Assembly (NCBI RefSeq): GCF_001049735.1
Contig: NZ_CVPC01000007.1
Location: forward strand, 1 to 64,000
Direction of reading: 5' to 3'
Source of the DNA: Nereida ignava
GTDB lineage: Bacteria; Pseudomonadota; Alphaproteobacteria; Rhodobacterales; Rhodobacteraceae
Length of the DNA stretch: 64,000 bases
Part shown: positions 50,830 to 59,566 of the stretch, in pieces
Numbering within the stretch: the stretch's first letter is position 1
Layout: every line of letters begins with the position of its first letter
Position numbers and translations under genes: made by a program
The notes under the pieces: generated by a model
What the model saw: only the letters and a program-made list of their open reading frames with translations
The model's database searches: none
Told to the model about the DNA's origin: nothing

Positions 50830-53800
50830 TGCCCCAAAATGATCATCAGCATGAGAAGCGCACAATTGAAGATGAAGAAGGCTTTATTAAAAACCCTCCC
50901 AGCCCTTTTGTAGAGCTTGGGATAAGCACCTGTTTTTCGTTTTTACGCGGCGCTTCGGATGCAGTTGATCTTGCGGTGACCGCTAATGCATTAGGTTATG
51001 ACAAACTTGGCTGCGCAGACCTTAATACAATGGCTGGTGTTGTGCGGTTACATGCGGAGGCTCGCAAAGCTCAAGTCACGCCTGTCATCGGGTGCCGTTT
51101 ACAATTGGTCACAGGCGAAACATTCCTCGCCTACCCACGCAATCGTGCCGCGTATGGCAGGCTGTGCGCGCTACTCTCCAAAGGCAAAATGCAAATGACA
51201 GACGGCGCATGGCAAGCCAAAGGCGCATGCGATATCACTTTGGACGATTTGGCCAGCCACAGCCAAGACGTACAACTGATCGTAATTCCAAACGAAAACA
51301 TTGATCATTTCAGCGCCGGACTGCCTCGCTTGCAACGCGCCCTACCAAGTATGAAATATATCGCAGCCAGCTATCTTTACCGCGGTAATGACCGCGCGCG
51401 GATCAACCATCTTGATCAAATTGCCCGCGCCAACGGGTTATCTATTCTGGCCACCAACGATGTTCAGTACCACGCCCCCGAGCGACGTCCGCTGCAAGAT
51501 GTCATGACCTGCATTTTACACAAGACAACCATTCATAGAGTGGGTTTTCTATTGCAGGCGAATGCAGAACGTCATTTGAAATCACCTGCGCAAATGGAAA
51601 CGCTTTTTGCGCAGTGGCCTCATGCATTGCGAGCCACGCGTGAGGTTGCAGATGCGTGCCACTTCGATCTGCGGGAATTATCCTATGAATACCCAAAAGA
51701 AACTGTGCCACACGGACGTACAGCCCAAGAACACCTTGAGAAACAGACATGGGACGGCGCTCGCTGGCGCTACCCCGAAGGCGTTCCCACGACTGTTACT
51801 GCCACTCTACACAAAGAGTTGGCGCTCATCGCCAAGCTGGATATTGCGCAGTATTTCCTGACCATCCAAAATATTGTGAATTTCGCACGGTATAAATGCA
51901 AACCGCCCATCTTGTGCCAAGGGCGTGGGTCTGCCGCCAACTCTGCGGTATGTTACGTCCTTGGTATAACGGCAGTTGATCCGGCAACCAATGATATGCT
52001 GTTTGAACGGTTCATAAGCGAAGAGCGTAAAGAGCCCCCAGACATCGACGTAGATTTTGAGCACGAACGGCGCGAAGAAGTCATTCAGCATATCTATGAC
52101 ACCTATGGCCGCAATCGCGCAGCCCTGTGTGCTACTGTAATTCACTACCGCCCCCGCATAGCCGTGCGCGAAGTGGGGAAGATCATGGGACTGTCCGAAG
52201 ACATCACATCCGCGCTTTCCAAAACAATTTGGGGATCATGGGGGCGTGAAGTGGGTGCCCGTGAAGCAAAACAAGCCGGGCTTGATTTAAGTGATCCTTT
52301 GCTCGCACGTACAATTAAAATTGCAGATCAAATGATTGGAATGCCCCGCCACCTCGGCCAGCACGTGGGCGGCTTCATTCTAACCGAAAGCCCGCTAAGC
52401 CACACAGTGCCCATCGGAAATGGTGCAATGCCAGACCGAAGTTTTATTGAGTGGGACAAAGACGACATAGAGGAGTTACGCATCCTTAAGGTAGATGTGC
52501 TAGCGCTTGGAATGCTGACCTGCATTCGAAAGGCCTTTGATCTGATCAAAGTATATCATGGGCGCGAAGTTACCCTTGCTACAGTCAAACAAGACGACGA
52601 AGCAGTCTATGATATGCTGTGCAAAGGCGACAGCCTTGGAGTATTTCAGGTTGAAAGCAGGGCGCAAATGAACATGCTGCCGAGGCTCAAGCCGCGCGAG
52701 TTTTACGACCTAGTCATTCAAGTTGCGATTGTCCGACCTGGCCCAATCCAAGGCGACATGGTGCATCCATATTTACGCAGGCGTAGCGGCAAAGAGCCCG
52801 AGGAATACCCGTCCCCTGCCGCGCCCCATGACCCAGATGAACTGAAAAAAGTTCTGCATCGAACTAAAGGCGTGCCGATCTTTCAGGAGCAAGCTATGAA
52901 AGTGGCCATGGTGGCAGCTGAATTCTCGCCAGATGAGGCAAATCAGCTACGCAAGGCAATGGCTACGTTTAGATCACGCGGCACGATTGGTGCACTAGAA
53001 GAAAAAATGGTCGGACGCATGATCAGGCGCGGTTATGATCCAGACTTTGCAAACCGCTGTTTTCATCAGATCAAAGGGTTCGGCGATTACGGATTTCCAG
53101 AAAGTCACGCCGCAAGCTTTGCTCATCTTGTTTATGTTTCGAGTTGGATCAAATGTCATTATCCAGACGTTTTTTGCACCGCTCTACTAAACTCACAACC
53201 TATGGGCTTTTATGCACCCGCTCAGATTGTCCGAGACGCCCGCGAGCATGGCGTTACGGTCCACCCGCCCGATGTAAATTACAGCGATTGGGACAATACT
53301 CTAGAGCCCCTAAGCATAGGGAAAAGCAAAAGCACTTTTGCCGTGCGCCTTGGCCTACGCCAAATTGACGGAATGCGGCAGGACATGGCCCACCGAATTA
53401 TGCAGGCACGCCATATGCCTTTCACAGATTTGCTTGATATCAAAAAACGCGCCCACCTTGATGCAGGGACAATCCGTAAATTAGCGGCAGCGGATGCTCT
53501 GCGCTCAATGCAACTAGATAGGCGGCAAGCTCTCTGGGACGCTCGCGCCCTTCAAGACGCACCCGATTTACCACTATTTCAAGACAAGCCAGACGAAGGT
53601 GGTGAAGTACAGTTTACTCTACCTCAAATGCCCCTTTGCGAGCATGTCGTTGCAGATTACCAGACCACCCGATTGTCCCTGAAGGCGCACCCAATGGCCT
53701 TCTTACGCAAAAGCATGACCAAGCAAGGGTACACAACGACCAAATCACTTGACCACATGCGAAACGGCCAACGAGTAAAGCTGGCTGGCATTGTTCTGAT

Positions 53801-54146
53801 CCGTCAACGCCCGGGTAGTGCAAAAGGAGTGTGCTTCATAACCGTAGAAGACGAACTTGGGGTCGCTAATTTAGTGATTTGGCCAAAGATGATGGAGGCA
53901 TTCCGCAAAGTAATCATGAACGCGCGCGTGATTGATGTGACTGGTATCGTGCAACGCGCAGATGGCGTAATCCACTTGGTCGCCCACCACTTAGAAGATC
54001 GAAGCGATGCACTAGACCGCTTGTCTGATGACACAATCGTTACGACACTTGCCCACGCTGACGAGATCAAAAAAGCGCTACCTAGCCCGCCACATGGTCA
54101 TCCACGTGACGCGTGTGTCATCCCCAAATCACGCGATTTTCACTAA
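50829..54146 (+). CDS. dnaE2: error-prone DNA polymerase DnaE2
   Basis: Encodes 1105 residues of the C-family polymerase DnaE2, the catalytic partner in ImuB-dependent translesion synthesis. The PHP domain comes first (FVELGISTCFSFLRGASDAV), then the palm with catalytic aspartates in PPDIDVDFEHERREEVIQHI, the fingers (FKKAFxxG-like region GDYGFPESHAASFAHLVYVS) and a C-terminal OB fold (RVKLAGIVLIRQRPGSAKGV). A DLPLFQ sequence near residue 915 resembles a clamp-binding motif. It is the last gene of the LexA-controlled set. Confidence 0.96.
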   Translation: MPQNDHQHEKRTIEDEEGFIKNPPSPFVELGISTCFSFLRGASDAVDLAVTANALGYDKLGCADLNTMAGVVRLHAEARKAQVTPVIGCRLQLVTGETFLAYPRNRAAYGRLCALLSKGKMQMTDGAWQAKGACDITLDDLASHSQDVQLIVIPNENIDHFSAGLPRLQRALPSMKYIAASYLYRGNDRARINHLDQIARANGLSILATNDVQYHAPERRPLQDVMTCILHKTTIHRVGFLLQANAERHLKSPAQMETLFAQWPHALRATREVADACHFDLRELSYEYPKETVPHGRTAQEHLEKQTWDGARWRYPEGVPTTVTATLHKELALIAKLDIAQYFLTIQNIVNFARYKCKPPILCQGRGSAANSAVCYVLGITAVDPATNDMLFERFISEERKEPPDIDVDFEHERREEVIQHIYDTYGRNRAALCATVIHYRPRIAVREVGKIMGLSEDITSALSKTIWGSWGREVGAREAKQAGLDLSDPLLARTIKIADQMIGMPRHLGQHVGGFILTESPLSHTVPIGNGAMPDRSFIEWDKDDIEELRILKVDVLALGMLTCIRKAFDLIKVYHGREVTLATVKQDDEAVYDMLCKGDSLGVFQVESRAQMNMLPRLKPREFYDLVIQVAIVRPGPIQGDMVHPYLRRRSGKEPEEYPSPAAPHDPDELKKVLHRTKGVPIFQEQAMKVAMVAAEFSPDEANQLRKAMATFRSRGTIGALEEKMVGRMIRRGYDPDFANRCFHQIKGFGDYGFPESHAASFAHLVYVSSWIKCHYPDVFCTALLNSQPMGFYAPAQIVRDAREHGVTVHPPDVNYSDWDNTLEPLSIGKSKSTFAVRLGLRQIDGMRQDMAHRIMQARHMPFTDLLDIKKRAHLDAGTIRKLAAADALRSMQLDRRQALWDARALQDAPDLPLFQDKPDEGGEVQFTLPQMPLCEHVVADYQTTRLSLKAHPMAFLRKSMTKQGYTTTKSLDHMRNGQRVKLAGIVLIRQRPGSAKGVCFITVEDELGVANLVIWPKMMEAFRKVIMNARVIDVTGIVQRADGVIHLVAHHLEDRSDALDRLSDDTIVTTLAHADEIKKALPSPPHGHPRDACVIPKSRDFH

Positions 54147-54194
54147 CGGCCATTTACAGCTTTCCAGCCATCGAAACCAACCAAGCACACCAGA

Positions 54195-55562
54195 TCAATG
54201 GATGCGCACCCCTTGCCCTTCAATCACCTTCTGGATGGCTTGGATATCAACATCCTCAAAAGCAACTTTGTTCTTCACAGACCACGCAGCCGCAACACCC
54301 GCCCCCTGGCCCTGCACCGCGCAGCACGCCATGTTTCGGGTCGCCGCGTGGGAAATACGATCTCCGCCTGTGGCCCGTCCTGCCAAAATCAGGTTCTTCA
54401 CGCCCTTTGGCAGCATCGAACGATAGGGGATATGCATGTACCGCCCCGTCGTCGGCAAAATCAAAATGCCATAACCATCGATGAACTCTGGATAGATGCC
54501 GATACTGTCCTCAAATCTAGCCTCTCCGCGCACATCTTGTTCGGTCATATTATACACCGCATCAATTTTGCGCGTGTCGCGGATGCCGATCGACATTCCA
54601 AAGTTCCGCAGCCGCACGCCATCACAGCCGGGCGTATACAGGCGAAGCGCGTCAATCGCGTGCATCGCCTGTTTGCGGCCTTCGATTTCGAACTGTGTCA
54701 TGCTGTCGGGGTCCGTGCCATCGCAGCCCGCCAGATGAATAAGGTTCATGTAGGTCATCTCACCACTGTCGTGCACCGCGCCCCACGTGCCACCAATTGT
54801 GTTCAAATGCGCAGGGATCACACCGTCGCGGATCGCCTGCTCAAACGGCTTGCCCAGAAACGGGGAAAACATCGTGTCTTCTTTGCCGTCCGTTTCAACT
54901 TCCCACTCGCCCGAGGACCAGTCTTTATAGGTCTGCGGATTACTGCGGACGCCCTCCATAAACTTGGTCTTATCCACACCAGCCAAATGGAACATGACGC
55001 TGGCGGCCTGCATCTCTTCGACGGGTGTTTTTACCGTTGCGCAGCCAGCTCGGGCCGCAACATCAGCGTCGCCTGTGGCATCAATAATGCGCTTGGCCAA
55101 TATCGCTTCACGCCCCGCTTTCGATTCCACAATCACCCCTGAAACAGCGCCATCGGTTATGATGGGCGCTACAAACTGCCGGTGCAGCATCGGGTGAATA
55201 CCTGCCTCCTCGACAAGGCGATCAGCGACAAGCTTAAACCCCTCGCTGTCTAACTCATAGCTGAGCGATTGGCTTTCAGGCACAGCAGCACCCATTGATT
55301 TGGCGCGCTCTTCAAACTCGCGACCGATACCGTTCGCTTCTACGGTTTGCTCGTGGCGGTACCAAGCAAACCCTTCGACGCCGACGACAGTAATGTTGCC
55401 GCCAAAACAGCCAAAGCGCTCCAACAAGGTCACTTCTACACCGCATCTTGCAGCCGCAAGCGCCGCGGCCAAACCAGCGGGGCCAGAGCCCACAACAAGC
55501 ACGTCCGTTTTGTGAACCACAGGGGTTTCACGCGCCGGTTCCAAAATTGAGGTCAAAGACAT
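54195..55562 (-). CDS. FAD-dependent oxidoreductase (FAD_oxidored family)
   Basis: Encodes about 455 residues. The N-terminal dinucleotide-binding motif is DVLVVGSGPAGLAAALAAAR, followed by LLERFGCFGGNITVVGVEG, typical of this family; RIIDATGDADVAARAG and the C-terminal LILAGRATGGDRISHAATRN complete the FAD-binding pattern. Substrate unknown. It is a single gene, convergent with dnaE2 and 95 bases from the RND fragment. Confidence 0.87.
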   Translation of the reverse strand: MSLTSILEPARETPVVHKTDVLVVGSGPAGLAAALAAARCGVEVTLLERFGCFGGNITVVGVEGFAWYRHEQTVEANGIGREFEERAKSMGAAVPESQSLSYELDSEGFKLVADRLVEEAGIHPMLHRQFVAPIITDGAVSGVIVESKAGREAILAKRIIDATGDADVAARAGCATVKTPVEEMQAASVMFHLAGVDKTKFMEGVRSNPQTYKDWSSGEWEVETDGKEDTMFSPFLGKPFEQAIRDGVIPAHLNTIGGTWGAVHDSGEMTYMNLIHLAGCDGTDPDSMTQFEIEGRKQAMHAIDALRLYTPGCDGVRLRNFGMSIGIRDTRKIDAVYNMTEQDVRGEARFEDSIGIYPEFIDGYGILILPTTGRYMHIPYRSMLPKGVKNLILAGRATGGDRISHAATRNMACCAVQGQGAGVAAAWSVKNKVAFEDVDIQAIQKVIEGQGVRIH

Positions 55563-55660
55563 CACGCCTCCCGCATCGGCCGTAAGTTTCGTTCATCGGC
55601 TACGGTACCGCAGGCACGCGCAGGCGCAATAAATTTTTACCCCTACATATGATCAGCACA

Positions 55661-56410
55661 CTATCCTTGCCGCCGTTTCTCACCAAGCATCAGCATTGCA
55701 GGTGTCACCACGAGGGTGAGCACAGTTGCAACGACCAACCCGCCCGCAATCGCCGATGACAGCTCGGTCCACCACTGCGTCGATGGTGCGCCATACACGA
55801 TCTCTCGGGTGAAGAAATTCAGGTTCAGCCCGATCACCATTGGCATCAACCCCAAGGCAGTCGTCACCGAGGTCAAAATAACCGGCCTTAAACGCTGTGC
55901 GCCCGTCCGCAATGCCGCCTCCAAAGGCGATTGGCCCAGCTTTTTGAGGTCATTATATGTGTCGATCAAAACAATATTGTTATTCACGACGATCCCCGCC
56001 AACGCGATCACGCCGATACCGCCCATCACAACGCCAAACGGGCGCCCCGTGATAATCAGTCCAAGCAGCACCCCGGCAATTGAGAAAATAATTGCCGACA
56101 TAACAACAAAGGCTTGGAAGAAGTTGTTGAACTGCAGCACCAGAATGACAAACATCAAGAAGATTGCAGCAGCGAACGCAGACGCAAGAAAGATCATGCT
56201 TTCCTGTTGGTCTTCTGCCTCACCAGCAAAGCTGAACTCAACACCGTCGGGCAATTCTGCCTCTGCCAATGCGGTCGTCAGGGCAATCACTTGATCATTC
56301 ACCAAAAAGCCGGGCGCCACATTTGCCTCAATGCTTGTCACCCGCTTTTCATCGATACGGCGGATGACGCCCGTGCGATCAGACGGCGCAAAAGTGACAA
56401 AATTTGCATA
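55661..56410 (-). pseudogene. RND efflux transporter, 3' fragment only
   Basis: About 250 codons match the C-terminal quarter of an RND-type inner-membrane pump: NFVTFAPSDRTGVIRRIDEK, then the transmembrane part with IVVNNNIVLIDTYNDLKKLG, LRTGAQRLRPVILTSVTTAL and TVLTLVVTPAMLMLGEKRRQ. A complete RND protein has about 1000 or more residues, so roughly three quarters is missing. Similarity stops at about 56410 exactly where a plus-strand gene begins without a proper start. The frame remains open a little further, to 56467, but those codons are antisense to the neighbouring gene. Probably the product of a deletion or inversion. Confidence 0.85.
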
Positions 56411-56878
56411 CTTACCTTTTGCCTTAGCCTGCTGATGCTCATCAGCGCCGCTCCGGCAGTGGTACAAGCCGAAACAACAGGCGTGGTCTTGTCGATCGAA
56501 AAAGGCGAGCGTGAGTACCGCTTAACCCTTCAAGACATCAAAGCCTTTACACCGGTCACATTTGAAACTGAGACCATCTGGACACATGGGGTCCAGAGTT
56601 TTGAAGGTGTACGCCTTAAGGATTTGCTCGATAGCATCAACATTTCAAGCGGTCAGTTACGCGCCATTGCCGTGAACGATTATGCGGTCGATATCCCTGT
56701 GGCCGATGCTGTTTCTGACGGGCCAATCATTGCATACAAGCAAAACGGGGCGGAAATGAGCAGGCGGCGCAAAGGCCCGCTGTGGATTGTGTACCCCTAT
56801 GACGACAAGAAAAGCTATCAGACCGAAACTGTCTACTCGCGCTCGATCTGGCAGCTTGATCGCTTGATTACCCAATAA
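56409..56878 (+). CDS. periplasmic SUOX-fold (molybdopterin-binding domain-like) protein, 5' end missing
   Basis: About 155 codons encode an exported protein: hydrophobic LTFCLSLLMLISAAPAVVQA, then TLQDIKAFTPVTFETETIW, FEGVRLKDLLDSIN, NDYAVDIPVADAVSDGPII and KGPLWIVYPYDDKKSYQT. This resembles the oxidoreductase molybdopterin-binding (SUOX) domain in a short cofactor-uncertain form. No ATG precedes the signal-like segment; the first in-frame ATG (56435) cuts into it, so the true start seems lost at the junction with the RND fragment. It may still be made from a weak start. The kinase gene follows after 15 bases, suggesting a sensor pair. Confidence 0.7.
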
Positions 56879-56893
56879 AGAACGGCACCCCGC

Positions 56894-59443
56894 ATGAGCT
56901 CACTCCCGCTATCCGTCGCTACCAAATTGTTCCGTTGGGCGTTTGGCACCATTTCGATTGCCATCATTGTTGGGTGTATCGCGATCAGCTACCTGTCGTA
57001 TTCTGTGTGGACCTACGTCGATAATCTTGGTGTCGCGAAACAAGGCCAGCAAGAATACATGGCTGCACAGCTCGAAATTGAATACCTCAAACTACAAGAC
57101 GCCGTTGATGACGCGCTCGCGGGTGGCCCCGAAGATATTGAGGATGTTCGCAAGCGTTTTGATATCTTCTACAGCCGCACTTTGCCCCTGCGGTTTGGTT
57201 CGCAGGCCGGTCAGTTCAACGCTGATCTGCTGAAGCTGCAAGCAGTTTTAGATGCGCAGGTTCCACTGATTGATGGCACTGACGCACAACTCTTTGGGCA
57301 ATTGGACCAGTTGGCAGAAACACTGGAAACCGTGCGTCCACTGCCCCGCAAGATCGGGCTTGATTTCGTCAGCCATGAAGCCAAAGCCGGACAGCGCGAG
57401 CGTGAGAAAATTATCAACCTTATCGAGATTTTGATCATCTCGGTCAGCTCAATGATCATCGTCTTTATCGCAATGATCGTGGGGCTTTTGCGACAAGCCA
57501 AAACCCTCAACACCACAACCCAACTGGCCGAGGAAAGGGATCAGCGTCTTTCGGCAACCCTGCGCGGCTCGCTTGATGGGGTAGTTGTCACCGATGAAAA
57601 CGCAATCATCATCGACTTCAGCCAATCTGCCGAAGACGTGTTTGGCTTTACCCGTGACCAAGCAATCGGCCAAAGCTTCTTTGACCTGTTGCTGCCCGCC
57701 GAAGAAAGCAAAATGTTTTATGCCGCCATGGCAAACTACCGGCAGACCGGCAAAACGACCTTTGCCGAAAAAGGCCGCCAAGAGCTCAACATGATGCACC
57801 AAGATGGTCACGCCTTTCCTGCGGAAATGACCGCCTCCATCGCCCATGCGGGATCTCATGCGTTTTTCATCTGCTATGTGCGCAATATCACCGATCAAAA
57901 GGCACAAAAGGCCGAACTAATCAGCAGCCGTGATGATGCACTTAGCGCAAACCGTGAACGCTCTCGGTTCTTTGCGATGATGAGCCATGAAATGCGCACA
58001 CCCCTGAACGGTGTGCTGTCTGCGCTGCAAATGCTGGAAGGCAGTGAGCTGAACTGCAAACAACGGTCTTACGTTGGGGCGGCACTGACATCGGGCGATA
58101 TTTTGATGGGGCATATTAACGATGTTCTGGCTGTTGAAAGCGCCGAAAAGCGCAAGAACCCAGAGCCAACACCTTGCGATATTGCAGCACTGACCAACAG
58201 CCTGGTCGCCACGCTGCAACCCCTCGCCCGCGACAATCAAACAGCGATTGAGTTGGTTCAGCCAGAGGCCGGCCAGCAGTTCTTTTTGACGGATCAACGA
58301 GCCATCCAGCAGATCATCGTCAATCTGTTGAGCAACGCGATCAAGTTTACGCCAAGCGGTTCTGTGAAGCTTGAGACATCCTATTCCAAGGAAAACGGCA
58401 CGCTTATATTCGATGTAACGGACACTGGAATTGGCATCGCAGAAGATGACGTAAAGCGCATTTTTGATGACTTCGTTTCTCTGGACAGCAGCTATGAGCG
58501 CCGCACAAATGGCACCGGATTGGGCCTTGGGATTGTACAACGTTTCGTCACCAATTTGGGCGGTGAAATTACCTGTAAATCCACCCTTGGCGTAGGCACC
58601 CACTTCCAAGTGATCCTCCCGATGCAGGAAGCCGCCCCCGCCACAACAAACAACGCGCAACAGACAACCTCATATGAGAGCAGCAAAAACCGCCAAAGCC
58701 TGTTGGTGGTCGACGATAATGAGATTAACCGCGATCTGCTTGGCGCGATGCTGGAACGGCTTGGCCATAAAGTGTGCTACGCGACAGGCGGGCAGCAGGC
58801 GGTGAACATCTCGCTAGAGCACCGCTTTGATGCGATCTTGATGGACATTTCCATGCCGGGTGTGAGCGGCACCCAAGCCACCCAGCGGATACGCGCGTCA
58901 CGCGGGCCAAATCAAAACACGCATATTATCGCCGTTACCGCGCATGCCCTACCACAAGAGCGGACCGCCTTTACTGATGCTGGCATGACAGGATTTTTGG
59001 CGAAACCTATCAACCTGAAAGAGCTGGACGCCTGTCTGCTTGGCGCGAGAAAAGACCAACACAGCGCATCCGAAAGCCTGCCACACACATCCGATAGCCT
59101 TGTAGATGTTGCCCAAGTCAACGAGTTGATCGCGATGCTGGGGCACGACACGTTCATGGACAGGCTTGACCTTTTGAAGACCCAATTCAAAACACAAATT
59201 GATGAAATTCAAGCGACGCAAGATTTGGCGGGCATCGAGACCTACGCGCATTCTATGGCCGGATCCTGCGGTATGCTGGGGGCAAAGCACCTACACAGCG
59301 TTCTGCAAGACATCGAAACAGCTTGCAAAACAGGGAACGCACAAGACGCGCTAGGCTTGGTAAAGCAACTCGAAAGCATCGCAGCCGACACATTTGATGC
59401 GTGGAACAACACGCTGGGGCAGTCCCCGAAAGTTGCTACATAG
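56894..59443 (+). CDS. hybrid sensor histidine kinase (PAS-HisKA-HATPase-REC-HPt)
   Basis: Encodes 849 residues. Two transmembrane segments (about 15 to 40 and 178 to 200) bound a periplasmic helical sensor. Then come a PAS domain (about 220 to 335), HisKA with His365 in MMSHEMRTPLNG, HATPase (NLLSNAIKFTPSG, DTGIGIAEDD, GTGLGLGIVQRF), a receiver with Asp651 in ILMDISMPGVSG and a C-terminal HPt with His786 in YAHSMAGSCGMLGA. All phosphorelay residues are present. No separate response regulator is close. The upstream SUOX-fold protein may be its periplasmic partner. Confidence 0.92.
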   Translation: MSSLPLSVATKLFRWAFGTISIAIIVGCIAISYLSYSVWTYVDNLGVAKQGQQEYMAAQLEIEYLKLQDAVDDALAGGPEDIEDVRKRFDIFYSRTLPLRFGSQAGQFNADLLKLQAVLDAQVPLIDGTDAQLFGQLDQLAETLETVRPLPRKIGLDFVSHEAKAGQREREKIINLIEILIISVSSMIIVFIAMIVGLLRQAKTLNTTTQLAEERDQRLSATLRGSLDGVVVTDENAIIIDFSQSAEDVFGFTRDQAIGQSFFDLLLPAEESKMFYAAMANYRQTGKTTFAEKGRQELNMMHQDGHAFPAEMTASIAHAGSHAFFICYVRNITDQKAQKAELISSRDDALSANRERSRFFAMMSHEMRTPLNGVLSALQMLEGSELNCKQRSYVGAALTSGDILMGHINDVLAVESAEKRKNPEPTPCDIAALTNSLVATLQPLARDNQTAIELVQPEAGQQFFLTDQRAIQQIIVNLLSNAIKFTPSGSVKLETSYSKENGTLIFDVTDTGIGIAEDDVKRIFDDFVSLDSSYERRTNGTGLGLGIVQRFVTNLGGEITCKSTLGVGTHFQVILPMQEAAPATTNNAQQTTSYESSKNRQSLLVVDDNEINRDLLGAMLERLGHKVCYATGGQQAVNISLEHRFDAILMDISMPGVSGTQATQRIRASRGPNQNTHIIAVTAHALPQERTAFTDAGMTGFLAKPINLKELDACLLGARKDQHSASESLPHTSDSLVDVAQVNELIAMLGHDTFMDRLDLLKTQFKTQIDEIQATQDLAGIETYAHSMAGSCGMLGAKHLHSVLQDIETACKTGNAQDALGLVKQLESIAADTFDAWNNTLGQSPKVAT

Positions 59444-59566
59444 AACCCACTATCCGAATGGGTAGCCCGCCATTCTTACGCATTGCGTGATGCCCAGTAT
59501 GCGTCACGTTGCGGGCCACTGGGCGTCATATCTTGTTTTTGAAACACCGTGCTTCAAGGCAAGAAT

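Noticed and set aside
54198-55142. Long plus-strand frame of 314 codons
   Set aside because: It lies entirely antisense to the FAD oxidoreductase, has no recognisable motif, and is a codon-bias shadow.
56114-56408. Upstream extension of the SUOX-fold gene to give 254 residues
   Set aside because: The extra residues are antisense to the RND fragment and have no export or domain features; they only fill the frame left open by the junction.
56411-56467. Upstream codons of the RND fragment starting MYHCRSGAD
   Set aside because: They are antisense to the signal-peptide region of the plus-strand gene and do not resemble RND proteins.
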